Below are positions 8,601 to 18,813 of a stretch of DNA of 64,000 nucleotides, in pieces (the stretch's first letter is position 1; every line of letters begins with the position of its first letter). The stretch lies in the NCBI GenBank assembly GCA_016713645.1, contig JADJOU010000011.1:62001-126000 (forward strand), in the 5' to 3' direction. The position numbers and the translations under genes are program-made. Source of the DNA: Bacteroidota bacterium. GTDB taxonomy: Bacteria > Bacteroidota > Bacteroidia > Chitinophagales > JADJOU01. The notes under the pieces are model-generated. The model made no database searches. It saw only the letters and a list, made by a program, of their open reading frames with translations, and was not told the DNA's origin.

Positions 8601-11147
8601 GTCTCAGGGAATTATCGAGATACCATGAAGTCATTTGGCGGATGCGACAGCTTTATGACGAGTTATTTGCATTTTTCACCGAGCATATTTTATGAAGACA
8701 CCGTGAATTATTGTGAAAGAGATTCCTTTTTTGTTTTGGAAAGAAATATGCAGGTATATATGCCAATCAAGGCATACATTCTATTCAATTAAGGTAGATA
8801 CGCTTTGTACCTTTTATTCTACTTTGGCTATCATGAAACCAATGAAATTTGTGGCCCAACATGTCTACTTTTGTGAAGATGATGAGGGATATCAGATTGG
8901 TAAAAATACGTATTTTGTATCTGGAATTTATCACGATACAATCAAGCAAGTCAACGGCTGTGATAGCATATTAGAGGTGAATTTGCATGTTGTTCCAATC
9001 CCAACGCCAATTAGCTATTCGCAGTTTTTTAAACTCTGTCAAGGCGATACGCTCATATTGCCAAATAATAAGATCACGACTGCAGGCACTTTTATCGATA
9101 CATTTAAGAATATAGCAGGCTGCGATAGCGCATATATCACGGCCATTGTCAGTATAAAGAATAAATCTTTCACCACCATTGATACGAGTTTCTGTAAAGG
9201 TGAAAAAATCATCGTAGGAAGTAAAACCTATGATTCTACTGGAAATTATACCATCAAGCTCACGAATTACCTCAATTGTGATAGTGTCATTACCTTGAAA
9301 TTAATAGTCCATCCAAAGTATAATTTAACGGTGAATCAGGCGATATGCAGTGGAGCGAGTTTTCATTTCAAAGGGCAAAATTTGACGAATGCGGGTGTTT
9401 ATCGAGATACCTTGATCAGTTCGAAAGGATGTGATAGTATGGTTACATTGAATCTAACGGTTCTCTCAGCGTATTTTTCATTGGTCAATCAAAGCATTTG
9501 TCAAGGAGAGATTCCATCCTTTTTGGAAAGACATATCGTTTTAATACAGGACAATATTTTGATTCACTAAAAGCAGCAAGCGGCTGTGATAGTATTGCTG
9601 AATTAGACCTCACAGTATACCCAACCTATTATCATATCAACCCTATTCAAATCTGCAGTGGTCAATTCTATCAAATCGGCAAGCACAGTTATGCTAAGAG
9701 CGGCGTTTATATCGATAGTTTCAAGACGGCACATTTTTGCGATAGCATCATCGAGACAAGATTGACGGTGAATAGCATCTATAGGGACACTATTAGAAGG
9801 AATTTATGTCAGGGACAAGTGTATAGTTTCAATAATAAATCTCGAACGACTTCGGGCTTATACGTCGATAGTTTTATCTCTTCTTTTAGTTTGCGATAGT
9901 ATCATTTTATTCGCTGCTTCAATTTTATCCCGTTTATACAACGCAGCGCTCCATTACGCTATGTGCTGGCAAATCTCTGTTGGTCGGAGGAGCCTTGCAA
10001 ACAAGTTCGGGATTGTATCGAGATACATTTTCATCTATCCATTTTTGCGATAGCATTCTCGAAACAAATTTAACCATACTGCCACCATTGAGTTCAAATG
10101 TCAACAGGGTCATTTGTTCAGGACAGAAATATTGGACGGGCAAACAATGGATAAGTCTTGCGGGTGTTTATATTGATACATTGAAAAATGCATTTCTTTG
10201 CGATAGCATTGTTACGACAAATTTAAGGGTCAATCGAGTTATCATCAAACATTTCAAATCAGGAAATGCCAAGGTGATTCCTATTTTGCTCAAGGAAAAT
10301 GGCAAGCGCAACCAGGCCTTTACACAGATTATTTCAAGACGCAAATAGGTTGTGATAGCACGGTCGTGACGAATTTGAGTTTTGATACAAGCTATAAATA
10401 TGTCTTGACAGATAGAACCTGCGCCAATAAACCCTACCAATTCCAAAATAAATTATTTTCAAAATCAGGAGATTATTTGGTCAGTTATAAAGCGGCGAAT
10501 CGCTGCGACAGTTCATATATCCTGCATCTCAGTGTTGATTTGAATCCACGAAAATTCTCTGAATTGAATGCATGTTTTGGCAAATCGATTTTTCATGCAG
10601 GAAGGAATATTGGAGCAATACCACTGTTTATGATACTTTGCCGCAGGTGAATGCATGCGATAGTATTCATGCTATTCAATTGCAATTTACGCCAATAGAA
10701 TATCAATATATAAATGGCGTCTTGTGCAAAGGAGAGAAGTATTATTTTAATTCGAATTGGCTCACGGAAGAAGGGTTTTATCGCGATACATTGATTAATT
10801 CTATAGGATGTGATAGCATCGTTGTATTGAATTTAGAATTGGAAGATTGTCCGCCTAAAGATGCTTGCAATCGAATATATATGCCCACTGCATTTACGCC
10901 GAATGGCGATGGAGTCAATGATGGATTTAGGCCGGTATTAAAATCTGATTTGATTAAATTGGATAAGATAATTATTTACAATCGCTGGGGTGAATTGGTC
11001 TTTGACAGCGAAGAAAGTCTGAGTTTTACTTGGAGTCATCAGACAAGTAAAAAAGACATGCAGATGGGTGTATATGCTTATTCTGTGAGATATACATGTA
11101 GTGGCGAGCGAAAATTGTTAACAGGGAATGTGACTTTGTTGAAATAA
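5643..11147 (+). CDS. Giant T9SS type B-sorted (gliding-motility-associated C-terminal) repeat protein, many frameshifts
   Basis: One ~1,840-residue surface protein broken by about nine frameshifts (near 6225, 7627, 8725, 8775, 9505, 9890, 9910, 10275, 10610). Order of parts: a GTG-started signal peptide; an N-terminal domain carrying E-N-K-G-Q-W-D (about 5780-6450); four to six SBBP-like beta-propeller repeats with S-T-F/Y-x-G-G (6440-7750); about 18 tandem repeats of ~51 residues with a C-x-G...SG-x-Y-x-D-T...G-C-D-S motif (8100-10840); and a C-terminal PTAFTPNGDGVND...YNRWGELVF domain (10875-11147), the gliding-motility/CHU_C type B sorting domain. Most breaks are repaired by one added base in a short homopolymer; the one at 7627 needs two G. 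The same reading across breaks argues for one gene with sequencing indels, though real decay cannot be excluded. Adhesion or gliding is inferred, not shown. Confidence 0.85.
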
Positions 11148-11161
11148 GTGGATTAGCCTGA

Positions 11162-11224
11162 TATGAAGAAGGAATTCTCGAGCAGCGCTATATTGGATGG
11201 GATGAATTGACGAAGTTGATTTGA
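11162..11224 (+). pseudogene. Relic of the 3' end of a bshB1 gene
   Basis: The 63 bp read Y-E-E-G-I-L-E-Q-R-Y-I-G-W-D-E-L-T-K-L-I-stop. This matches the end of the intact BshB1 at 5303-5362 (A-E-G-F-I-K-Q-R-Y-I-G-V-D-D-L-T-K-L-I-stop), at 47 of 60 aligned bases by my count. An in-frame stop precedes it, so no product is expected. It sits 14 bp after the stop of the giant gene, in the same orientation as bshB1. It may mark a past insertion or recombination that placed the giant gene between two bshB1 tails. Confidence 0.75.
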
Positions 11225-11281
11225 TGTTTTCAATTTCAAAGCGAGATTAAATATTCGTTTTAACTTTAGGTTTATTAATTT

Positions 11282-11656
11282 ATGGAAAAAATATTGTTTA
11301 AAGAGGAGAGCTATGCTATTATAGGAAAGTGCCTAGAAGTGCACAATCATTTAGGTGCAGGATTCAGTGAAATAGTTTACAAAGATGCACTCGAATATGA
11401 ATTCAATCGTTCCAATATTTTTTATGAACGGGAGAAAAAGTATGAAGTGAATTACAAAGGCATGATTCTTCCGCATTATTTCTTTGCTGATTTTGTTGTT
11501 TTTGGAAATATTATATTAGAAGTAAAAGGTGTAGGTGGAATCAGTGAGGAATTTATTGCGCAAGCGATTAATTATTTAAAAGTGTCGAATAATCAATTGG
11601 CATTGATCGTGAATTTTGGAGAGAAGAGATTGAATTATAAACGAATTATTGTTTGA
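11282..11656 (+). CDS. GxxExxY family PD-(D/E)XK nuclease-fold protein
   Basis: A 124-residue protein of the GxxExxY family. The name motif is G27-F-S-E30-I-V-Y33. The nuclease-fold core is also present: Asp70 (F-A-D-F), E80-V-K82 on the next strand, and a Q94-x-x-x-Y98 helix. Active-site residues are therefore intact. Function is unknown. The family is often multi-copy in Bacteroidota and other environmental phyla, and I recall it occurring near short palindromic 'ATTCGTG' repeats. Here it ends only 30 bp before a 1.1-kb array of such repeats. The frame is intact with an ATG start. Confidence 0.85.
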   Translation: MEKILFKEESYAIIGKCLEVHNHLGAGFSEIVYKDALEYEFNRSNIFYEREKKYEVNYKGMILPHYFFADFVVFGNIILEVKGVGGISEEFIAQAINYLKVSNNQLALIVNFGEKRLNYKRIIV

Positions 11657-11686
11657 CGTAGCTAACCTAAAACAGATAAGTTGTGA

Positions 11687-12827
11687 GCAGCGAATGCTGC
11701 TCTTTTTTTTGCAACGAATGCACGAATGAGAAACGAATGAAATGCAAAGCCGCTAGAATCAAATAAAAATTAACGCGATATATTCGTGCATTCGTGGCTA
11801 ATCAAACACATATATGTGTTGAGCAGCGAATGCTGCTAAGAAAGAATTGCCACGAATGCACGAATGTGAAACGAATAAAAATGCAACGCAGCTAGAATCA
11901 AATAAACAATAACGCGATATATTCGTGCATTCGTGGTGAATCAAACTTATATTAGTGGTAAGCAGCGAATGCTGCTCTGTTTTTTTGCCACGAATGCACG
12001 AATGTGAAACGAATAAAAATGCAAAGCCACTAGAATCAATTAAAAATTAACGCGAAGTATTCGTGCATTCGTGGCATAAAGACATATATAAGTGGCTAGC
12101 TTAAGCAGCGAATGCTGCAATATTTTTTGCCACGAATGCACGAATGTGAAACGAATAAAAATGCAAATCCGCTAGAATCAAATAAAAATTAACGCGATAT
12201 ATTCGTGCATTCGTAATTAATCAAACACATATATGTGTTGAGCAGCGAATGCTGCAAGAAAGAATTGCCACGAATGCACGAATGTGAAACGAATAAAATG
12301 CAACGCAGCTAGAATCAAATAAACAATAACGCGATATATTCGTGCATTCGTGGTGAATCAAACTTATATTAGTGGTAAGCAGCGAATGCTGCTCTGTTTT
12401 TTGCCACGAATGCACGAATGTGAAACGAATAAAAATGCAAAGCCGCTAGAATCAAATAAAATTAACGCGATATATTCGTGCATTCGTGGCTAATCAAACA
12501 CATATATGTGTTGAGCAGCGAATGCTGCTAAAAAAGAATTGCCACGAATGCACGAATGTGAAACGAATAAAAATGCAACGCAGCTAGAATCAAATAAACA
12601 ATAAAGCGATATATTCGTGCATACGCGGCTAATCAAACTTATATTAGTGATAAGCAGGAATGCTGCTAAGAAAGAATTGCCACGAATGCACGAATGAGAA
12701 ACGAATGAAATGCAAAGCCGAAAGAATAAAAAAACTAACGCAAAGTATTCGTGCATTCCACCTACACCTTGTGGTGGCGCCGCGTGGCTAATCAAACACA
12801 TATATGTGGTGAGCAGCGAATGCTGCT
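11687..12827. repeat. Tandem array of ~137-bp hairpin repeat units
   Basis: Nine copies of the near-palindrome AGCAGCGAATGCTGCT (starts at about 11687, 11822, 11961, 12104, 12241, 12378, 12514, 12652 and 12812) delimit eight units of 135-160 bp. Each unit has the same internal inverted repeat, GCCACGAATGCACGAAT on the left and its complement ATTCGTGCATTCGTGGC on the right, around a conserved ~50-60-nt centre containing CTAGAATCAA and AACGCGA. Two main unit types exist. One has CACATATATGTGTT after the hairpin and the other has CTTATATTAGTGGT. They follow each other as A-B-C-A-B-A-B-A. The eighth unit carries a ~25-bp insert in its right arm (about 12759-12783). No credible gene lies inside the array. 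Confidence 0.93.
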
Positions 12828-12832
12828 ATGAA

Positions 12833-14907
12833 TTATTTCTGCCCCTTATAAGTCTCCCAGCCGCAAGCTAAGAAGTCTTTATACACTTTTACTTCTGGTG
12901 TATTGCCTCTAGGATTGTTCAGCAGGCGCTCTGTGCGCGGATCGATCAAAGCATAGAAGGGTTGTGATACTTGTTGAAAATTCGCGATTTGCATGTCGGT
13001 CCATTTCTCGCCAACCGTGGTCATGCGCTTCTTTAAAACAACGGATGAATCTTGTTGTTCTGCAGGCAAGGCAATGCGCTCATCGACATAGAGTGAAGCG
13101 ATGATATACTTTTCATTTAATAATTCATAGACGCCCGGTTGTTTCCATACGCCCTCTTCCATCTTCCTGCAATTCACACAAGCCCATCCTGTAAAGTCAA
13201 TCATGACGGGTTTATTGGCGATTTTTGCTGCAGCGATGGCATCGTCGTAATTGAGGTAGATGGTCATCCCATTCAATTTATGCGTTTTCATTTCTTCTCC
13301 TTTTTCATGCTTTTCTTTTTTATAGAAATATGAATAGAATTTCGGTGGTGGAAATCCGCTGAATGCATTGAGGTCGCCGCCGAAGAAATCAGTCATAAAA
13401 TAGCCTACCATACCGAAAGTCAATACTGCTAAGACTGTCGTAAATTGTTTCGCTGAATTTTATAAGTCGATTTAAATGCAAACAAGCCCAAGAAATACAA
13501 GGCCATGAGCAAGGCGATGACGATCCATATACCGACAAACAATTCGCGCTTTAAAAAGCCCCATTGCTCTACTAAGTCTGCATTGGAAAGGAATTTTAAT
13601 GCAAAGGCCAATTCGACAAATCCGAATACGTTTTTGAGGATATCCATCCACGAACCAGATTTTGGCAATGCTTTTAATAAATTCGGGAACATGGCAAAAA
13701 TGGCGAATGGTATGCCCAATCCGATTCCGAATCCGCTCATCGCAGGCATGATGTATTTGGTATCATTCAAATTGCCCAATACCAATCCTAAAATAGGACC
13801 TGTACAAGAAAATGATACAATAGCGAGTGTAAATGCCATAAAGAAAATACCTGATAATGATCCGATATTGCTCTTTGCATCTACTTTGTTGGCGATGCTC
13901 GATGGCAAACTGATATCGTAAAATCCAAAAAGTGAAAAGGCAAAGAAACTGAAGATGACAAAGAATGCGATATTCACCCAAATATTGGTAGAGAAATCAT
14001 TCAGGGCATTGCCGCTCCAGCCGAGGAATTCGAAGGGTAAGCTCAGTAGGAAGTAGACAAAGAAAATAAAGAAGCCATAGAGCAATGCATTTTTTATTCC
14101 CTTCTTTTTATCGCCAGATCCCTTTAAGAAAAAGGAAATCGTCATAGGAATCATTGGGAAAGTACAAGGGAAAAACAATGCGGCGAAACCACCTAGTATG
14201 CCGTAAATAAAGGCTCTCCAAAGGGAAAGGGTGGCTACTTTTTCGCCACAACCGCTGAGGGGCGTGCCGAATTTACCATAGACTGTCGTCGTATTGGATT
14301 GGTCGCCATTCGTTGTGAAAGTAGTGCTATCAGGACTGCTGGGAAGATTGCCAACTATGCTTGTTGTATCTACCCCTTCACCAATTTTTTTTTTTATTGA
14401 ACCCTCATCTGTGGATTCTTCGGTGTTATTGGCGCCTTCGCACAAATCAGTTGTTGAAACGCTGAATTGATCATTTTGTGGAGGAAGACAGCCCTCTTCA
14501 TTGCATGATTGATATTCTATAGAAAAGTTGATATCGCCGTCTTTTTTGATTTTTATTTTTTGAATGAAATCGACTTTTTTCTCAAAGTACTTGACGATGC
14601 CCATATCGATTTTGGAGAGATCTTCTTCGGTGATTTTGCCGTGCTCCGTTGTTTTTCCAACGAGCTCAAAGTTTGCATTTTTATTGATGGTAATCGCCGT
14701 AGGAATCAAAGATCCATCGCCACCTGGATTTTGACTCCAGACGTGGTAGTGGTTGTCTATTTTGGCTGTGATGATGAGTTCTGCTTCATTTCCCTGTCCT
14801 TTTTTGATGCAGAATGACCAATGTACTGGATTGAACATTTGAGCATTCATACTGAAAGTTAAACCTATGATGGCAAGGAGGAGTGTCAATTTTTTTATCA
14901 TAATCAT
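12833..14907 (-). CDS. dsbD: Thiol:disulfide interchange protein DsbD, interrupted by one frameshift
   Basis: DsbD-type proteins carry electrons from cytoplasmic thioredoxin across the inner membrane to periplasmic thiol-reducing pathways. The N-terminal part (14907-13429) has a signal peptide ending in F-S-M-N-A-Q, a periplasmic domain with S-C-N-E-E-G-C, then about eight membrane helices holding F-F-P-C-T-F-P and S-C-T-G-P. The frame breaks near 13440. A one-base correction continues into a last helix and a C-terminal thioredoxin-like domain (13423-12833) with W-A-C-V-N-C-R-K-M. The full protein is about 691 residues. The 3' end abuts the hairpin array by 5 bp. The order of domains and all redox cysteines are present, so the gene is probably functional. 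Confidence 0.9.
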
Positions 14908-14950
14908 TCAATTTATAGCGTATTGTCAATATGCAATGGAAATTCTAGAA

Positions 14951-15661
14951 TTATCCATTGACTAGAATTTCTGCTTTAATAAGGCTTTCAAAAAGGCCAC
15001 GTCCGTCTGTATTGCCGAGAATATCTTCTGTGCAACGCTCTGGATGGGGCATCATGCCGAATACATTTCTGTTTTTATTGCATATCCCTGCGATATTCAA
15101 CAAAGATCCATTGGGATTGCTCGCATCGGAAACTTGGCCATTTTCATCGCAGTATTTGAATAAGATTTGGTCATTCGCAACAATCTCTGCCATTGCTTTT
15201 TCATCGGCGAAGAATCGCCCTTCTGCATGTGCAATGGGGATTTTCAATGCGCGATCGAGGGAGAGCGTATTTGTGATGGCGGAATTCGTTGTATTCGGTT
15301 TGATGTATAAATTCTTGCAGATAAATTGCTGGCCATTATTGCGCAAAAGCACCCCTGGCAAAAGACCTGCTTCACATAGGATTTGAAATCCGTTGCAGAT
15401 TCCCCAAACTTTTCCACCGCGATTTGCAAAGTCGATGACAGACTCCATGATTGGTGAGAATCGCGCAATAGCGCCCGTTCTCAAATAATCGCCAAATGAA
15501 AAACCACCTGGAAGCATGATGCAATCCTCTGTAGTAAATTGACTGATATCGCTGTCTTTATGCCACAACTCGTGGACTTCTTGTCCCATCACGTCTTTCA
15601 AAACATGAATTAAATCTTTATCACAATTAGACCCGGGGAAAATGATTACACCAAATTTCAT
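14951..15661 (-). CDS. purQ: Phosphoribosylformylglycinamidine synthase subunit PurQ
   Basis: PurQ is the glutaminase subunit that feeds ammonia to PurL in the fourth step of purine synthesis. The class I amidotransferase nucleophile is Cys89 in VWGICNGFQIL, and the His/Glu pair lies in MMPHPERC near the C-terminus. The N-terminus M-K-F-G-V-I-I-F-P-G-S-N-C-D is the standard one. I therefore choose the ATG at 15661, not the longer open frame starting at 15715. The partner purL sits far away in this window (55637). The gene is downstream of and on the same strand orientation opposite to mutS2, with which it shares a 230-bp divergent upstream region. Confidence 0.95.
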   Translation of the reverse strand: MKFGVIIFPGSNCDKDLIHVLKDVMGQEVHELWHKDSDISQFTTEDCIMLPGGFSFGDYLRTGAIARFSPIMESVIDFANRGGKVWGICNGFQILCEAGLLPGVLLRNNGQQFICKNLYIKPNTTNSAITNTLSLDRALKIPIAHAEGRFFADEKAMAEIVANDQILFKYCDENGQVSDASNPNGSLLNIAGICNKNRNVFGMMPHPERCTEDILGNTDGRGLFESLIKAEILVNG

Positions 15662-15807
15662 ATAAAAAATTAGAAAGAGCGAATGTACATAAATATTGAG
15701 AAATTGAAAGGGCATAAAATGGGATTAGGCTTTTTTAACAGGCAATACTTGATTAATTTGTGCGCTATGTCAACTTTCCCATGAATGATAGAACCAATCT
15801 ATTCAGC

Positions 15808-15835
15808 TATATTTGAGGGTTTCTTTTTAAATTTG
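15808..15835 (+). promoter_or_regulatory. Two candidate -7 boxes upstream of mutS2
   Basis: TATATTTG (15808-15815) and TAAATTTG (15828-15835) both match TANNTTTG exactly and point toward mutS2. No good TTTG -33 element stands at the right distance from either, so I cannot choose between them. Confidence 0.35.
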
Positions 15836-15891
15836 CACCCTAAATTAGGCTTGTTTTCAAACGAATTGAGTTTTGTTTGAATGTATCGATT

Positions 15892-18255
15892 ATGTTTTTA
15901 TATCCAGAAAAAATTATATCTACCCTTCATATTGACCAAATTAAAAATTGGGTCACGGATTATTGTCTCTCGTCTTTGGGAAGAGAGAGAATTGCATCGC
16001 AAAGTGCTTATGTCAGCAATATAGAATTAGAGCGCGAACTGCGCAAAGTGAATGAATATAAGAATTTGTTGATCATGGGCATTCCCTTTCCCACAGACGG
16101 TTACCATGATTTGAAAGAGGATTTGAAATATGTGCATATCGAGAATTACGTCTTGGATGCAGAGCAGTTTATTCGAATCAAATCGAGTGTCATAGCCATT
16201 GAACAAATCCATCAATTTTTTAAGAGCAGACAGGATAAAGGGGAGTTTCCGCTAATGGAAGCGATCATTCGCCTGGCTTTTTTGATAAAAAATCATCGCG
16301 ATTATTCAGCAAGTTTTTGATGAAAAGTCAGAGATAAAATCTTCAGCGAGTAAGGAATTGCAAGAGATTCGATCGCTCAAACAATCTAAATACCATCAAA
16401 TCGAGCGCGCATATAAATCGGCCTTGCAAGAATTGTCCGCAAAGGGTTATTTGACAGATAGCGAAGAGACCGTTCGGAATGGGCGACGCGTGTTCTCGGT
16501 GCATGCGGAGTACAAGCGCAGCTTTTCGGGAATTATTCATGATTTATCCGATACGGGCAAGACGGTATTTATGGAGCCAGAACAGGTTGTTCACTACAAC
16601 AACCAATTGGCGGAGATTGAGCGCGAAGAGGCACATGAGATTCGAAAGATTTTGAAAAAGTTGACGGATGAAATCAAAGTGTATAAGCCGCTTTTGGAGC
16701 AATACGTCGAGATATTTGCACAATACGACGCCTTGCGTGCCAAGGCGAAATTGGCAGTGGCCATGCAAGCAAATATGCCAAGAATTTCGAATCAACCCGT
16801 CATTCGATTGACAAAGGCCTATCATCCGATATTGAAAGTGCAAAACAATTTGGCGAGTAAAAAGACCATTCCATTTACCGTGGATATGCAAGCTGGAAAG
16901 CCCGTGCTCATGATCAGCGGACCCAATGCGGGCGGTAAATCTGTCACCATGAATGCCATTGGTTTATTGCATTGGATGGTTCAATTCGGTCTATTGATTC
17001 CTGCAGAAGAGCAGTCCGAAGTATATGTATTCAGCCAATTATTTGCCGATGTGGGCGATGCGCAATCCATCGAAGATGAATTGTCGACCTATAGTTCCAA
17101 GTTGAAATTCATGAAGTATTTCATTGAGAGAGCGGATGAAAAGACTTTGATACTCATCGATGAATTTGGAAGTGGCACGGATCCTTTATTTGGAGGGGCG
17201 ATTGCACAGACTGTTTTGAATCAATTGATCGATAAAAAAGCTTTTTGTGTCATCACCACGCATTTTGGAAATTTGAAAACATTTAGTGCGCAGCATCCGA
17301 AAATTATGAATGCATGCATGTTGTTTGATGAGGCTCAATTGTCGCCGACCTATCAATTGTCGACGGGTAAGCCGGGTAGTTCATATACTTTTGAAATCGC
17401 CTCAAAGAGCGGATTCAATGCGGATTTTATTCAACAAGCAAAAGCATTGGCGAATACACAGCAAGTGCAATACGATCGATTATTGAATCAATTGGAACAG
17501 CGGGAAGTCACGTTGAATAAGGAGATTGATTCTCTCAAGGCAGAGCAAAAGAATTTGCAAGAACAGATTAAAAAGTGGAAGCGATTGAATGAAGATTTGG
17601 ATATCAATCGAAAGCGTATTCAATATGAGCGATTGACAGAGCGCAATTCCATTGAAAACGAGAAGAAGAAGCATTTACAAGAATTTATAGCAGAGATAAA
17701 AAATCAAAAGAAAGAAGAGGTATTGCTCGAAGCGAAAAAGGAAATTGAGGCGAAGACATTGGAGCAATCGCAAAATATGAAAAGCCTGTATCGGAAGATG
17801 CATCAGCGCGAATCGGCATTGCCGATTCATGTGGAGATAAAGTGAAATTTATCGAGACCAATGCCATTGGGATTGTGGAGGAAATCAAACGCAACAAAGC
17901 GACGGTGCTCTTTGGGAATATTCGCTCTGTTATACCGATGGAAGATTTGATTTTGGATATTTCCAAAGACAATCAAGTCGGGATGAATAAGCGAAAAATG
18001 GATTTGAAAGATAGGGAGCAAATCTCCAATGAATTGGATTTAAGGGGCATGTTTCAGCAAGAGGCGATGCAGGAATTAGAACAGTTTATCGATCGAGCTT
18101 TGCTCAACAATGTTTGGCAGTTCAAAATTATTCATGGCACAGGGGTATTGAAGAAAGCGGTATGGAATGCACTGCGCAATTTTAAACAATTGGATAAGTA
18201 TTATCACCCATCAAAAGAGTCTGGGGGTGAGGGCGCGACAGTTGTTCAAGTCTAA
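15892..18255 (+). CDS. mutS2: MutS2 ATPase/Smr-domain protein, two frameshifts
   Basis: MutS2 is a MutS-fold ATPase with a C-terminal Smr nuclease domain. In different bacteria it has been linked to suppression of homologous recombination or to rescue of collided ribosomes. The N-terminus M-F-L-Y-P-E-K is typical, so ATG 15892 is chosen over TTG 15877. The ATPase core has Walker A SGPNAGGKS near 16920 and Walker B LILIDEFGSGTDP near 17155. A long charged coiled-coil follows (17460-17800), then the Smr domain with L-D-L-R-G and I-I-H-G-T-G. Breaks occur near 16285 in an A-run and near 17835; at the latter, one added G restores H-V-G-D-K-V-K-F-I-E. The reconstructed length is about 788 residues, normal for the family. 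Confidence 0.9.
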
Positions 18256-18296
18256 TTTAATTTGTAGCGCAAAACATATATTTAATAATAGAAATC

Positions 18297-18749
18297 ATGG
18301 AAATGAATGAAGAGAAAAAGCAGTCGACATTAGAAGATTTTAAGTATCACTGCGAAGTGCCATTGCGGTGGAAAGATGTGGATCAATTTGGACACGTGAA
18401 TAATGCCAATTATTTAACCTTTTTTGAGATTGCACGTTTTTTTTATTGCCGAGATGTATGTCAATGGAATTGGGATATCGATAAATTTATCATCGCTTCG
18501 ATTCATGTGGATTATTTGAGGCCCATCTTTTTTCCAAATAAAACGAAAGTCTATTTGCGCATTCCCAAAATAGGAGAGAAGAGTTTTGAATTTGAGTATA
18601 TTGTCACCACAGAGAAGAATGGGGTGGAGAAAATCGCCTCGCGTGGGGTTTCTGTTCAAGTGATGTATGATTTGGCAAACCAAAAGACGATATCTGTACC
18701 AGACCGGTTAAAAAAGCTGATTGAGGACTTTGAGACGGGGAAATCATAA
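18297..18749 (+). CDS. Acyl-CoA thioesterase, 4HBT/YbgC-like hotdog fold
   Basis: A 150-residue cytoplasmic hotdog-fold thioesterase. The signature W-K-D-V-D-Q-F-G-H-V-N-N-A-N-Y-L (residues 21-36) contains the catalytic Asp of the YbgC/FadM class and the H-V-N-N loop. The following F-F-E-I-A-R is also typical. The natural acyl-CoA substrate cannot be told from the sequence. It follows mutS2 on the same strand after 41 bp, and its stop is 65 bp before a large T9SS cargo gene that has its own promoter. The frame is intact. M-E-M gives two start choices, at 18297 and 18303. Confidence 0.85.
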   Translation: MEMNEEKKQSTLEDFKYHCEVPLRWKDVDQFGHVNNANYLTFFEIARFFYCRDVCQWNWDIDKFIIASIHVDYLRPIFFPNKTKVYLRIPKIGEKSFEFEYIVTTEKNGVEKIASRGVSVQVMYDLANQKTISVPDRLKKLIEDFETGKS

Positions 18750-18763
18750 ATTTGCATGAATAA

Positions 18764-18795
18764 ATTGCATAATTACTTCTAGTATCGTATTTTTG
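18764..18795 (+). promoter_or_regulatory. Promoter of the BNR/PKD T9SS cargo gene
   Basis: ATTG (18764-18767), a 20-bp spacer and TATTTTTG (18788-18795) give a good match to the Bacteroidota sigma-A consensus. The -7 box ends 18 bp before the ATG at 18814. Confidence 0.55.
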
Positions 18796-18813
18796 TAATC
18801 TAAATACTTGTTG

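Noticed and set aside
5643..11147. Programmed frameshifting or a real string of small genes
   Set aside because: Breaks fall at ordinary short homopolymers, no common slippery site or pseudoknot is seen, and the same kind of break occurs in unrelated essential genes.
12221..12801. Minus-strand ORFs of 64 and 103 codons inside the hairpin array
   Set aside because: They repeat the same peptide because they read through the repeat units; no protein-like pattern or start context.
11687..12827. CRISPR array
   Set aside because: Units are ~137 bp and conserved throughout, with no unique spacers of constant size, and no cas genes are in the window.
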